A DNA stretch of 61,183 bases from Rhodopirellula sp. (GTDB lineage Bacteria > Planctomycetota > Planctomycetia > Pirellulales > Pirellulaceae). Every line of letters starts with the position of its first letter. Position 1 is the stretch's first letter. The translations under genes and the position numbers were made by a program. The notes beneath the pieces were generated by a model that saw only the letters and a program-made list of their open reading frames with translations, was not told the origin of the DNA and did not search any database. The DNA lies in contig NZGD01000203.1 in the NCBI GenBank assembly GCA_002690925.1, positions 1 to 61,183 of the forward strand, read 5' to 3'. Shown piece by piece: positions 36,871-45,662 of this stretch.

Positions 36871-37701
36871 GTGGGTTCCACACAGTGGCCTTTTGGCGAC
36901 CTTGCTGGCGTTATCGATTTGGCCGGTGGCCAGTCGGTGCATGCGATCGCAGGTCAGCGGGAGAGTTACGCACCGACAAGAGCATCGGATGGGGACCCAG
37001 TCGCATTAGTCCGGCAGTATCGTAGACTCGGGATCCAGTCTTTTTATATCGCCGATCTTGATGCAATCAGTGGTCAAGCTTTGCAGGCTGCATTGCTAGG
37101 CGAGATCGCTGCGGAGGCCGGCGGAGAAGTTCTGGTCGATCTGGGCTGGTCCGGTGCTGAGTCAGAGACAGTGATTGATGCTATCACTACGTTGGTTGCG
37201 TCGCATTCCTGTTTGGGAATCATCGCTGCTACCGAGACGGCGCATTCTCCAAAAGCCCTGAGTCGTTTGGCAGAATGTGTCGCGGTTGAGCGAATTTGTT
37301 TGGGACTCGATTTTCGGGGAGGCCAATTTCTCGTTTCGAAAAAGCTGTCAGATCGTAGGATGAAACATCAGCCCCGTGTGGCAGTGGATTGGGACCATCG
37401 GACGCCCCTTCTTGGAGCGGGGGGCAATGAGGTCAATGTTGAAGTCGGTTCGACCCCATCGCAGTGGATTGATCATGCGATCAAGCTCGAAATTAATCGC
37501 CTCGTGATTCTTGACATCGCTAGTGTGGGTAAACAGGTGGGAGCCGTGACAGGAGAATTGTGCCGTGAGATCAAGCAAGCAAATCCGAAGCTTTGCATTT
37601 GGTCTGGTGGTGGAATTCGGAGTCCATCAGATGCTCATCAGCTGATTCAGCAGGGTTGCAGTCGTTGCTTGATTGCAACCGCTTTGCATGGATTGCTTTG
37701 A
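36871..37701 (+). CDS. HisA/HisF-related TIM-barrel protein (TIGR00734-like)
   Basis: A 276-residue TIM-barrel protein with the HisA layout: GVIDLAGGQSVHAIAGQRESY at the start (catalytic-type Asp in VIDL), IQSFYIADLDAISG, EVLVDLGWSG, LGLDFRGGQF, RLVILDIASVGKQVG and IWSGGGIRSPSDA with the phosphate-binding GGGIRS. It is longer and more diverged than biosynthetic HisA, lacks other his genes nearby and matches the hisA/hisF-related family (TIGR00734) found in methanogens and in bacteria that use tetrahydromethanopterin C1 enzymes, including planctomycetes. A role in cofactor or C1 metabolism is inference. The GTG start has no strong ribosome binding site. Confidence 0.75.
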   Translation: MGSTQWPFGDLAGVIDLAGGQSVHAIAGQRESYAPTRASDGDPVALVRQYRRLGIQSFYIADLDAISGQALQAALLGEIAAEAGGEVLVDLGWSGAESETVIDAITTLVASHSCLGIIAATETAHSPKALSRLAECVAVERICLGLDFRGGQFLVSKKLSDRRMKHQPRVAVDWDHRTPLLGAGGNEVNVEVGSTPSQWIDHAIKLEINRLVILDIASVGKQVGAVTGELCREIKQANPKLCIWSGGGIRSPSDAHQLIQQGCSRCLIATALHGLL

Positions 37702-37734
37702 TAGGACGAGGTCGTCATGACGTTCCGTTTGACA

Positions 37735-37750
37735 TAACCGTTGGCGGTTA
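37735..37750. terminator. Small hairpin between convergent genes
   Basis: TAACCG and CGGTTA form a 6-base stem around a TTGG tetraloop, between the HisA-like gene and the YmdB-like gene. It lacks a T-run, so it is a weak bidirectional terminator candidate. Confidence 0.3.
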
Positions 37751-37792
37751 CTGCTCAATCAAGACGGGTTTGCTGGCAGTTGGACGCAGTGG

Positions 37793-38572
37793 TCAGTCGT
37801 CGATTTCCATTTCGAAGCGAGTGATGGAAGTTGCTCTGCCGGTTGTATTTGCTTCTACAACAGCGCCGCAAAGCCGAACATCGCGAGTCGCAACGTGAAA
37901 ATGGCATGGTTCAAATGACCGAGTGGTCTGCATGACTCTTCGGACATCTCGACCGATGATACTGTCGTATGGACCAGACATGCCAACATCACACTGAAAA
38001 GCAGTGCCATTTTCCATGACATGTGCATCAGCGGTGGGGACATGAGTGTGTGTGCCCAAAACTGCGGTGACTTTTCCATCGAGATAGCGAGCAAGGACCT
38101 GCTTGTCGCTGGTCGCTTCGGCGTGAACGTCTACCAGGATGTATTTGGCACTATCACCAATTTCCTCAAGTGCAGCATCCACTGCGTCAAATGGGCAGTC
38201 TACAGGACGCATGTAGACCCGACCTAGTAGTGAGATGATTCCCAGAGGACCGGAGGGGGTCTCCACGACCGTCCACGTTCGCCCCGTTGCGTCGCCGGGA
38301 TAATTGGCAGGTTTGACCATCCGTTTGCTGGTTTCGAGTATCGGAATGATCTCTTTGCATCGGTAGATGTGGTCACCCAAGGTAATTGCATCAACCCCCG
38401 CCTCGAGCAGACGTTTGTACTGACGTGGCATTAGCCCAGACCCATCGGATGCATTCTCGGCGTTCACGACCAAGGCATCCAGCTTTTCCTTGGCGCGTAT
38501 CGCACCCGCGTGTTTCAGTACCGCTGAGTAACCGGGTTTACCAACAATATCGCCAAGGAACAAAATACGCAT
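37793..38572 (-). CDS. YmdB-like metallophosphoesterase (TIGR00282)
   Basis: A 259-residue protein of the YmdB family, 2',3'-cyclic-nucleotide phosphodiesterases studied in Bacillus. Metal residues D8, E39 and N40 are present in ILFLGDIVGKPG and VVNAENASDGSG. The next metal block is usually G-N-H, but here it is TLGDHIY, with Asp at position 67 in place of Asn. Later blocks are YILVDVHAEATSDK and VLGTHTHVPTADA, both well conserved. Whether the Asn-to-Asp change alters metal binding is unknown. The protein has no signal peptide and stands alone, convergent with the HisA-like gene. Confidence 0.9.
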   Translation of the reverse strand: MRILFLGDIVGKPGYSAVLKHAGAIRAKEKLDALVVNAENASDGSGLMPRQYKRLLEAGVDAITLGDHIYRCKEIIPILETSKRMVKPANYPGDATGRTWTVVETPSGPLGIISLLGRVYMRPVDCPFDAVDAALEEIGDSAKYILVDVHAEATSDKQVLARYLDGKVTAVLGTHTHVPTADAHVMENGTAFQCDVGMSGPYDSIIGRDVRRVMQTTRSFEPCHFHVATRDVRLCGAVVEANTTGRATSITRFEMEIDD

Positions 38573-38849
38573 GACGCGGGATGATAGGTTCAGGTTTGAA
38601 GGGGCTGTACGCCGAATCGGTCCTATTGTAGAGCATTGCGGTCAGCGTATCAGCATCTCACCCACGGCGACTTAATGGATTTTACAGCCTTTTGAACTGT
38701 TTTCTGGGCTTTCGGCTACAAGGTAGAGTGGTAGCCCAGTAGTGCCTCAGACGGGCGACAAGAAACCTATCGGCAGGTAAGTTTTCGGGGGTGCATCTCA
38801 CCAAGCGATCATGTCGTGGGTGGGGCCCAATCCGTCAGCTCGTTCGTGA

Positions 38850-39428
38850 TCATTCAAAGTCAAATGACTCGAGTGAATCTTCAAGTAGTTTGGTAGGAGA
38901 CGGTTCCGGTGCATCGTTCATTTCTAGCTCATCTTTCGACAGTTCACGCACTTGGACGTGGCCTGTGTCGATTTTCACGACAATGATGTGGCTGCCTGCA
39001 TCAATCGGCATGCCGGTGCTGACAGCGTCGATTTTTTCACCGTTGATCGTAATAAGCCCACTGGGTAGCAAGTTGGTTTTTGCGATGCCTCGCTGGCCCG
39101 TTAACTCATCCAACGGCGTTCCGCTACTGGTTGTTCGGCAGGGCGGTTGTGTTGTTTGTCCACGTTTTAGATTCAGCATCCGTTTTCCCACAGGTGTGTT
39201 TGGCCATATGCGAATTAAAAACATGATGAAGAAAGGGGATGAGATAGCAATGAATGCACTGACGCTGATGCCTGCAGCCATGCTGAATTTGAACGCTAAA
39301 ACAATCGCCGTGGTCAACGCTGCAACTGCCATCAAGCCGAGCAATCCGCCTGTTGGCAACAGGAACTCACCCACCAGAACGATATAAAAAATTAGCAGTG
39401 CTAAAATTGAATAGACGAGATTATTCAT
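38850..39428 (-). CDS. NfeD-like membrane protein with OB-fold tail
   Basis: A 192-residue NfeD-family protein. Three hydrophobic segments (VYSILALLIFYIVLVGEFLL, LLGLMAVAALTTAIVLAFKF, ISVSAFIAISSPFFIMFLI) precede a soluble NfeD domain: ELTGQRGIAKTNLLPSGLITINGEKIDAVSTGMPIDAGSHIIVVKIDTGHVQVRELS. The T-G-x-x-G-x-A-x-T-x-L-x-P-S-G start is diagnostic of the OB-fold. NfeD proteins act with stomatin-type membrane proteins; none is here. Its ATG overlaps the stop of the upstream, longer NfeD protein by 4 bases, showing translational coupling. Confidence 0.9.
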   Translation of the reverse strand: MNNLVYSILALLIFYIVLVGEFLLPTGGLLGLMAVAALTTAIVLAFKFSMAAGISVSAFIAISSPFFIMFLIRIWPNTPVGKRMLNLKRGQTTQPPCRTTSSGTPLDELTGQRGIAKTNLLPSGLITINGEKIDAVSTGMPIDAGSHIIVVKIDTGHVQVRELSKDELEMNDAPEPSPTKLLEDSLESFDFE

Positions 39429-41590
39429 GCATCCTCTTGTGCTTCGACGACGACTCGCGTCCCGTTGACTTCTGTGATTTTGACGCGTTGTCCCCTTGGA
39501 ATGACGCTTCCATCGCTCACAACTTGAACCAACTGTTCGTCGACTTTAATCTTGCCGGCGGGTCGCAGTGGTGTTGTTGTTAGGCCGATGCGCCCAAGCA
39601 GGTTGCTGTAGTCAGCGAGCTTTTCTGCCTCGTTGATTCGGGTTTCGTTTTCTGGTTCCATCATCAAGCCACTGAATAGCGGCACATGGGGAAGCGCGTA
39701 ACGCATGGCAATCACGCCTGCAATTAACCCTAGCAGCGCTGCCAACGCTGTCCAGATGCCCCGGTTTAGGATTTGGTACTGGAAAGAATTTTGGGGAAGG
39801 ATAAATGTCTGGCTCATCAAAACGATGCCAAGAATCATCAGCAGGACCCCTCCAATACCGAAGATCCCTACACCGGGTAGTACGAAAATCTCGATACCAA
39901 TGCAGATCAGCCCAAGGGTAAACGCGACCAATTCAAGCCACTCTGCTGTCCCTGCCAAAAACTTCATCCAAAAGAAGAGGGCAAAGCATGTCAACGCGAT
40001 GAAGCCTGGAATACTCAGGCCCGGAGAGCTTGCTTCTGCAGATAAAGCGATGAAGCCGACGAACAGGAGCAGGAAAGCGACGCTCGTGCTGCGGCCAATA
40101 TTTTCGACGAATCTTACCAGCCCACGATCAGAGACCAGTGGGGGAGTTTCCGTAAGACCCAATCGCTTGGCAGCATCTGCCGTGGACGCTGCTTCTCCGT
40201 CTGCAAGCCCGAGAGAAATGGCAGTCGCAGCATCCAAGCCTTCGCTGAGTTGAATTTGTTCGCCCCGTTTCCACTTCGCTTTTTCAAGCTCGGGGTCATC
40301 AACATTGAGGACCAGGTCCTGCTCTGTTGCATAACGGATACGTCCTGTTTTGCGGTTTGTGTACTGGTAAACCACAGTCGTGGGGTCAAGTATTCCCCTG
40401 ATTAACGCAGCCGGTCGGTTGGTCGAGGTAGCGATCTGATCGATCACTTCATCATAAGGCTGTAAGCCCTCTGTGCTGATTGCATACGCACCAGGTCCGC
40501 CGATGGTACTGTCGGGCGTCATCATCAGTGGTTTACAGGCCAAGGCAATCAAAGCCGCATCGCCTCTGGCTTCCCCGCTGATATTTGCTGCGACGGTTCG
40601 GAGGGGTGGTTCTGGTTGCGAGAACCAGCCCGCCAAGATCATGCTTCCGTTTAGGTCTCCGCCCGTTGAATCCATTGCGATGAGCCATGTGTTGGTGTCT
40701 CCAGACTTCAACGTCGCGCTCAGGTTGCTTTGCCAGCGTTGAACCCGCCCTCCAGTGATCGCCCCGGTGATCTCAAGCATCGCCCCCTTAGGATCACCCA
40801 GCAGTCCTGCTTGTTTCAATGGTTCTATGGTTGCAAGATCGAGTAACTCGAGGCCCTGATCAATGGTGTCGATGATGCCTGCGGAGATGCGGGCCGAACG
40901 CAACTGTTGTGCATCGAATTTCAGGGGAAGCCCAGCCGGGCTGATGATATTTTCTTTCAGAATTTTGCCCTCCTTGCGGAGTTCATTCAGTGTTTTGGTG
41001 GTTGCGTACTCCCGCTCTCCACCGATTCGAGTGATCTCGGCTAGTTCGAGTCCCGGATCCGCTAAGGCAGCGACAATCGGAGTGGGGAACAGACCTCGTC
41101 TTTCAGCAATTGACTCATAAGTCAATAAAATGGTCGGGTCTGCCTGTATCTCATCGGCGACGGCATTACCAATCACCGCTTCGCGCGTTGTCAACAAAGC
41201 CTCTGAGGCAATGATCGCTAGGACGGAATGACCTGTGATTTCACCATCCAAAAACGTGACAATCTTCAGTCGTCGAAGTTGGGGTGAGGTGATTCCCCGA
41301 GCCACTTTTAAGGCATCTTCAAAAGTCGTTTTTCCCGGGACTTTGGAGTCGCTCTGGAATTTGAGCAAGACCGTCGTTCTCCGATCAGCGGGAACCGAGT
41401 TGGCCAGCTTGGTCAGGTCTTTGATCAGTTGGGTTGCAGATGCTGCGTCCAGCGGGTTGGGAACGGTGACCTCATAACCACTTTTGGGCTCACTCTGTTC
41501 CTCGTCCTGCGCGAACGCGTGCGCCGTGAATCCAGTACCAGCAGTACAAAGAAGGCACAGAAATAAGCAAAAGGTAAGTGGTTTTTTCAT
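39425..41590 (-). CDS. NfeD-type membrane protein with two degenerate ClpP-like domains
   Basis: A 721-residue exported membrane protein. Signal peptide MKKPLTFCLFLCLLCTAGTG to AHAFAQ at 1-27. Two crotonase/ClpP-like domains follow: the first contains VTFLDGEITGHSVLAIIASEALL, the second contains ANISGEARGDAALIALACKPLMMTPDSTIGG. Where active NfeD-type serine proteases have an S-A-G-type nucleophile, both copies show a glycine (ITGHS and ARGDA), so both may be inactive. The C-terminal part has several membrane helices (LLLFVGFIALSAEA, FIALTCFALFFWM, VFVLPGVGIFGIGGVLLMILG) and an NfeD domain (LGRIGLTTTPLRPAGKIKVDEQ). Its stop overlaps the short NfeD gene. A TATAAT lies about 67 bases upstream. 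Confidence 0.85.
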   Translation of the reverse strand: MKKPLTFCLFLCLLCTAGTGFTAHAFAQDEEQSEPKSGYEVTVPNPLDAASATQLIKDLTKLANSVPADRRTTVLLKFQSDSKVPGKTTFEDALKVARGITSPQLRRLKIVTFLDGEITGHSVLAIIASEALLTTREAVIGNAVADEIQADPTILLTYESIAERRGLFPTPIVAALADPGLELAEITRIGGEREYATTKTLNELRKEGKILKENIISPAGLPLKFDAQQLRSARISAGIIDTIDQGLELLDLATIEPLKQAGLLGDPKGAMLEITGAITGGRVQRWQSNLSATLKSGDTNTWLIAMDSTGGDLNGSMILAGWFSQPEPPLRTVAANISGEARGDAALIALACKPLMMTPDSTIGGPGAYAISTEGLQPYDEVIDQIATSTNRPAALIRGILDPTTVVYQYTNRKTGRIRYATEQDLVLNVDDPELEKAKWKRGEQIQLSEGLDAATAISLGLADGEAASTADAAKRLGLTETPPLVSDRGLVRFVENIGRSTSVAFLLLFVGFIALSAEASSPGLSIPGFIALTCFALFFWMKFLAGTAEWLELVAFTLGLICIGIEIFVLPGVGIFGIGGVLLMILGIVLMSQTFILPQNSFQYQILNRGIWTALAALLGLIAGVIAMRYALPHVPLFSGLMMEPENETRINEAEKLADYSNLLGRIGLTTTPLRPAGKIKVDEQLVQVVSDGSVIPRGQRVKITEVNGTRVVVEAQEDA

Positions 41591-41895
41591 TGAGCTCGAG
41601 CTGTTCGGCGCTGTTCGTTCCCGCGGTGCACAACCTTGTCTCAAGGTGTCCCATTTATTATACGGCTCTAAACAGGCTTCGGCGTGGCGGGCAAAAGCCG
41701 TAATTTGCAATTCGCCGCTTTATTCAGGGAGGTATCCAACGCCCACAAATAAGAGACAATGGTTTGTACGTATCTCAGCAAGGTTTTAAAATGGGGTCTC
41801 AAGTTTCGACGATCTTGGAATTTTTTGTGTCCCACCCCGAAATGATTGACTTTGCGGAAATAGATGTGCATGGAGACCTATGATTATCCAAACGA
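41591..41895. other. Divergent intergenic region
   Basis: About 300 bases between the NfeD gene and the M28 peptidase gene, holding two promoters. No gene visible. Confidence 0.5.
41657..41662 (-). promoter_or_regulatory. Candidate -10 box for the NfeD operon
   Basis: TATAAT on the minus strand, about 67 bases upstream of the chosen start. No matching -35 hexamer is evident at normal spacing. Confidence 0.3.
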
Positions 41896-43107
41896 GTGCC
41901 CAGCATGATGCCGACGCTTGAGTCCCGATTGAAGGATGAGGCCAACGTAGTGACTTCGAACAAACCTGTTCCATTGGTAAAGCATACGCGTTCCGCCAAG
42001 CGGGGGCGACAGCGTGCCAAGTCATCGAATTCCAGCCTTGTTACGAAGGCCGTAAAGAATGCGCAGGCTGATCAGGAACTTGGGGCTGCGAAGGTAGGCG
42101 GGGAGGTCGATTCGATTCCCCGACGCGGCGGTTTTTGGGGCACCCTGGTGGGTGGTGGATTAGGCCTTATCGTCATCTTGCTCGTGATGTTACGGCAGAT
42201 GGATCAGGGGTCTGACGCATCCAATCCAACACAGGGTGCTATTCCAGCGGAATACAAACCTGACCGCGCCTTCGGTTATCTGACGGACCTTTGCAACTTG
42301 GGGCCACGCCCGTCGGGCTCATCGCAAATGAAGAAGCAACAGCAGTCGCTGACGAATTTTTTTGAGAAACAGGGAGCAGTTGTCAGGATGCAGAGTTTCG
42401 AGATCAGGCATCCCGAAACCGGCGCCCCGGTGGGGATGTCGAACCTGATCGCATCCTGGTATCCGAATCGTCCCAAGCGATTTCTGTTTTGTGCCCATTA
42501 CGATACTCGCCCGTTTCCGGATCGTGATTCTAGGAATCCTCGAGGTGTATTTGTCGGGGCCAATGACGGGGCGAGTGGAGTTGCAGCTTTGATGGAGCTT
42601 GCTCATCAATTTTCTATATTGCCGGCCGATGTCGGGGTCGACATTGTGTTGTTTGATGGTGAGGAATTTGTCTTTGAACAAGGCCGTGACGATTATTTTC
42701 TAGGCTCTACTTTCTTTGCAGAAAAGTACAAAATGCAACCACCAGCGATTCCGTATCAGGCGGGGGTTCTGTTGGATATGGTGGGTGACCGTGAGTTGAA
42801 GATTTATTTTGAGGTAAACAGTCTCAAATATGCGCGGAATGTCGCCCGTGGTATTTGGGACACGGCTGAAGAGCTTGGTGTGAATGCTTTTGTTTCGCGT
42901 TCTCGCCACGATATTGATGACGATCATATTCCACTCAACCAAATCGCTCGAATCCCAACGGTGGATCTGATTGATTTTGATTATCCACGCCCTGGATTTG
43001 GTGCACCAAAATATTGGCATACAGAGCAGGATATCCCCGCGAATTGCAGTGGTGATTCACTTGCTGCGGTGGTGTGGGTAGTGCACCAGTGGTTGCAAAG
43101 GCAGTAG
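41896..43107 (+). CDS. Membrane-anchored M28 peptidase / glutaminyl cyclase-like zinc enzyme
   Basis: A 403-residue protein with a basic N-terminus, one membrane anchor (LVGGGLGLIVILLVML, about residues 84-99) and an external M28 domain. Metal and catalytic motifs: FCAHYDTRPFPD (H201, D203), GANDGASGVAALMELA (D224), VLFDGEEF (E256, E257), LLDMVGDREL and KYWHTEQD near the C-terminus (last His). The whole set is complete. The pattern A-H-Y-D-x-R, D-x-x-x-x-x-A and F-F-D-G-E-E fits glutaminyl-peptide cyclotransferases as well as aminopeptidases. The first codon is GTG at 41896; ATG at 41905 is an alternative. A small membrane protein gene follows by 23 bases. Confidence 0.9.
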   Translation: MPSMMPTLESRLKDEANVVTSNKPVPLVKHTRSAKRGRQRAKSSNSSLVTKAVKNAQADQELGAAKVGGEVDSIPRRGGFWGTLVGGGLGLIVILLVMLRQMDQGSDASNPTQGAIPAEYKPDRAFGYLTDLCNLGPRPSGSSQMKKQQQSLTNFFEKQGAVVRMQSFEIRHPETGAPVGMSNLIASWYPNRPKRFLFCAHYDTRPFPDRDSRNPRGVFVGANDGASGVAALMELAHQFSILPADVGVDIVLFDGEEFVFEQGRDDYFLGSTFFAEKYKMQPPAIPYQAGVLLDMVGDRELKIYFEVNSLKYARNVARGIWDTAEELGVNAFVSRSRHDIDDDHIPLNQIARIPTVDLIDFDYPRPGFGAPKYWHTEQDIPANCSGDSLAAVVWVVHQWLQRQ

Positions 43108-43130
43108 GGCGAAGTTTGTAGGGAGAAAAG

Positions 43131-43490
43131 ATGTTCGCAGGTAGCATGGTTTTAGGCATCACACTTATCGCCTTCGCGGGGTGGCTCCATTATCAAGACA
43201 CGGAGGGGTGGCCCAGCGATAACTTCACCACCGAGTTGGATAGAACGTATCATCAGCGTCGGACACGATCGAGACGCCGTATCCATGTGATTTTAGGTGG
43301 TTGTGGTGTCGCTGCCATTGTCGCTGCATGCTGGGGGCTCGGGCCCGTTTGGGTCGCCATGTGGAGCGTTGTAATGGTGTCGCTGGTGGTGGTTGTTGGC
43401 CTGGCTGGAATGGATGCGTTGCATACACATCGGTATATGAAGTCCAAACTTCCAGAGATACGCGAGCGATTGCTCAGCGACGACGAGTAA
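43131..43490 (+). CDS. Small three-helix membrane protein
   Basis: A 119-residue protein translated from a good ribosome binding site (GGGAGAAAAG then ATG). Hydrophobic segments are at about residues 1-18, 52-69 and 72-95; a basic loop (RTYHQRRTRSRRR) lies between the first and second. I recognise no family. It follows the M28 gene by 23 bases and is probably cotranscribed with it. Confidence 0.7.
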   Translation: MFAGSMVLGITLIAFAGWLHYQDTEGWPSDNFTTELDRTYHQRRTRSRRRIHVILGGCGVAAIVAACWGLGPVWVAMWSVVMVSLVVVVGLAGMDALHTHRYMKSKLPEIRERLLSDDE

Positions 43491-43658
43491 GGCATGCCAC
43501 GGATTCTGGCAAGGCAAGGATTCTATTGAATGTTCGGTTGTTTCTTGACCAATGGCGAGAAATGAGCTGCACAAAGGCCCGTCATCCGTTATTTTCACAA
43601 TTCCCCTCAGCGATCTGAATTCGCTCTTTTTCCTACCTGCTGCACTTGGAGTGTGTTG

Positions 43659-44945
43659 ATGCACAAGTTGCTTGTTCCCGCTTTTATGTTTCTGTTTCTT
43701 CCTGGCAGTGTTCTTAAAGCTGAGGACTGGCTGCAGTGGCGTGGGCCAGGGCGAGCTAATTTGTCCGTGGAGACAGGCCTCTACACGCAATGGAGTGAAG
43801 ATGGGCCACCACTGGCTTGGATGGCAGAGGATTTGGGCTCGGGGTACGCCAGCGTGACAGTTGCCGGTGATCGTGCTTACACCACGGGTAATTTTCCCGA
43901 TAGTCAGTCAGCTATGGCACTCGACACCCGGACCGGCAAGGTGGTGTGGAAGACGGCGATCACGGACGGCGCACCAAAGCATGGTTTTGAAGGAAGTCGC
44001 ACCACACCGACGATTGATGGCGACCGTTTGTACATGGTTTCAAGTGATGGAAAAATGGTCTGTCTGAACCGGGATAGCGGAGATCTGGTATGGTCGAGGG
44101 ACTTTTCCGATTGGGGCGGAAAAATGATGAGTGGTTGGGGGTACAGTGAATCGCCATTGGTCGACGATGAATGGGTCATTTGTACGCCAGGCGGAAAAGA
44201 TGGAATGGTTGTGGCGCTCGAAAAGCGATCAGGCAAGGATGTGTGGGCCACCAAGCTGCCAGATTATGGCGATGAGGATGGTGTTAATGGGAAAGGGCTT
44301 CGAGATGGTGCTGGTTACGCCTCTGTGGTGGTAAGCAATGGTGCTGGAGTCAAACAATATATTCAGCTCGTCGGACGCGGATTGATCGGGATCCGAGCAA
44401 GCGATGGAAAATTACTTTGGCGGTATGATCGGGTCTCCAACGGAACTGCAAACATTCCCACGGCAATCGTTGATGGTGACCATGTCTTCACCAGTACAGG
44501 TTACGGAACAGGTTCTGCTTACTTGAAGTTGGTAGCTGACAACGATGGTGTTTCGGCCGAAGAAGTCTACTGGCTCGATGGCAAACAATTCCAAAACAAG
44601 CACGGCGGTATGACGCTGGTAGATGGTTACATTTATGCGGGACACGGGAATGGAACTGGACTTCCTATTTGCGTGAACATGAAAACCGGTGAAATTGCAT
44701 GGGGACCGGAGCGAGCTGCTGGCAGCGGAGAAACTAGTCTGATCTATGCCGATGGTAATATCATCATGCGGCGCCAAGATGGCGTTGTGATCTTGTTGGA
44801 AGCCACGCCAGAAGAATATCGTGAAATCGCTACCTTCAAGCCTGCCTACCAAAAAGGCAAGACATGGGCGCATCCAACCATTGCGAACGGTTGCCTCTAC
44901 TTGCGAGAACAGGACAAATTGATGTGCTACAAGCTGAAAGATTGA
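43659..44945 (+). CDS. Secreted PQQ-like beta-propeller protein
   Basis: About 428 residues. ATG 43659 follows GGAG by seven bases and gives a signal peptide (KLLVPAFMFLFLPGSVLK). The mature part begins DWLQWRGPGRANLS, the typical start of planctomycete PQQ propellers, and has blades ending ALDTRTGKVVWKT, LNRDSGDLVWSRD, ALEKRSGKDVWATK, IRASDGKLLWRYD and VNMKTGEIAWGPE. These D-x-x-T/S-G-K-x-x-W repeats are characteristic. No PQQ dehydrogenase active-site residues are evident, so it is a BamB-like scaffold or binding protein. It stands alone. Confidence 0.85.
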   Translation: MHKLLVPAFMFLFLPGSVLKAEDWLQWRGPGRANLSVETGLYTQWSEDGPPLAWMAEDLGSGYASVTVAGDRAYTTGNFPDSQSAMALDTRTGKVVWKTAITDGAPKHGFEGSRTTPTIDGDRLYMVSSDGKMVCLNRDSGDLVWSRDFSDWGGKMMSGWGYSESPLVDDEWVICTPGGKDGMVVALEKRSGKDVWATKLPDYGDEDGVNGKGLRDGAGYASVVVSNGAGVKQYIQLVGRGLIGIRASDGKLLWRYDRVSNGTANIPTAIVDGDHVFTSTGYGTGSAYLKLVADNDGVSAEEVYWLDGKQFQNKHGGMTLVDGYIYAGHGNGTGLPICVNMKTGEIAWGPERAAGSGETSLIYADGNIIMRRQDGVVILLEATPEEYREIATFKPAYQKGKTWAHPTIANGCLYLREQDKLMCYKLKD

Positions 44946-45341
44946 ACTCAGGAATCTACATGGCAGCGATTGGCGCAACAAGTTTGTGCCAACGGTTGGT
45001 GGCAAGTTGACGGTGCAGAGGTGCGCCGAGGTAATTTGAGCTCCAGACGCGATGCTCAGAAGCGTGCCTGCTGTCGCGTTTAAGCTCCGTTTCAGACGCA
45101 TTCCAGCTTTGAGGTACGCCTTTGCAGCACATGAAAAAAGTTGGCAGCAGCTTGCTGCGAGTTCAGTGGCATGGGTCGGGATTTTCGCTTGACAAGCAAG
45201 TTGTGAGACGGCGACTTTAGACGGCGACTTTGTGCGACAAATTCCTGCGGGTAACTGTACTACGGAAATCCACGCGACGCTTCAGTGGCTGTTGTTTGCC
45301 ACGGCACGGCCCGCTAGCGGTGCTCTTGGATCACGCCTGAA
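44946..45341. other. Convergent intergenic region
   Basis: About 395 bases between the PQQ propeller and the GroES-like gene, convergent. It holds an imperfectly placed direct repeat of AGACGGCGACTTT at 45206-45218 and 45219-45231. No gene or intrinsic terminator with a T-run is visible. Confidence 0.5.
45206..45231. repeat. Perfect tandem duplication of a 13-base unit
   Basis: AGACGGCGACTTT occurs twice without spacing at 45206-45218 and 45219-45231, in a non-coding convergent region. Confidence 0.95.
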
Positions 45342-45662
45342 TCATTCACTTTCGTTGCGGCGGAAAACGGCAACAATGTCGTCGACGGGAATGACAAAAA
45401 GCTGGTTGTCGTGTTCCAGGTCTACTGGAATTGCGTTCTTGGGGTGGAACAGGATTTTGTCGTACTGTCTAAGCGGCAGTTCTTCATCATTTTCGACAAC
45501 GGCACTGATCGTTACGATTCTGCCCGTGATTGTTGGGATCTCAGCGGCATCAGGAAGCGCAATCCCGCCCCGCGTTTCGCGTTTCGGTTCGTCTTTCCGT
45601 ACGAGCACTCGATCTCCGATGGGTTCTACGTGCTCAAAGGTCGCTGCTTTCTTCTTTCCCAT
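45342..45662 (-). CDS. groS: GroES-family co-chaperonin
   Basis: A 106-residue GroES/Cpn10 protein, the lid of the GroEL folding chamber. The family pattern is clear: EPIGDRVLVRKDEPKRETRGGIALPDAAEI, GRIVTISAVVEND, LPLRQYDKILFHPKNAIPVDLE and FVIPVDDIVAVF. The mobile-loop glycines (ETRGGIALPD) that contact GroEL are present. The start at ATG 45662 follows GGAACAATA; the frame is open for 88 codons upstream but that part does not look coding. No groEL gene is next to it, so it may be an extra copy; it is separated from gmd by about 315 bases. Confidence 0.9.
   Translation of the reverse strand: MGKKKAATFEHVEPIGDRVLVRKDEPKRETRGGIALPDAAEIPTITGRIVTISAVVENDEELPLRQYDKILFHPKNAIPVDLEHDNQLFVIPVDDIVAVFRRNESE

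Noticed and set aside
38573..38849. Possible tRNA or structured RNA after the YmdB gene
   Set aside because: A short GGGCTTT to AGCCC pairing exists, but no cloverleaf or anticodon arm can be drawn.
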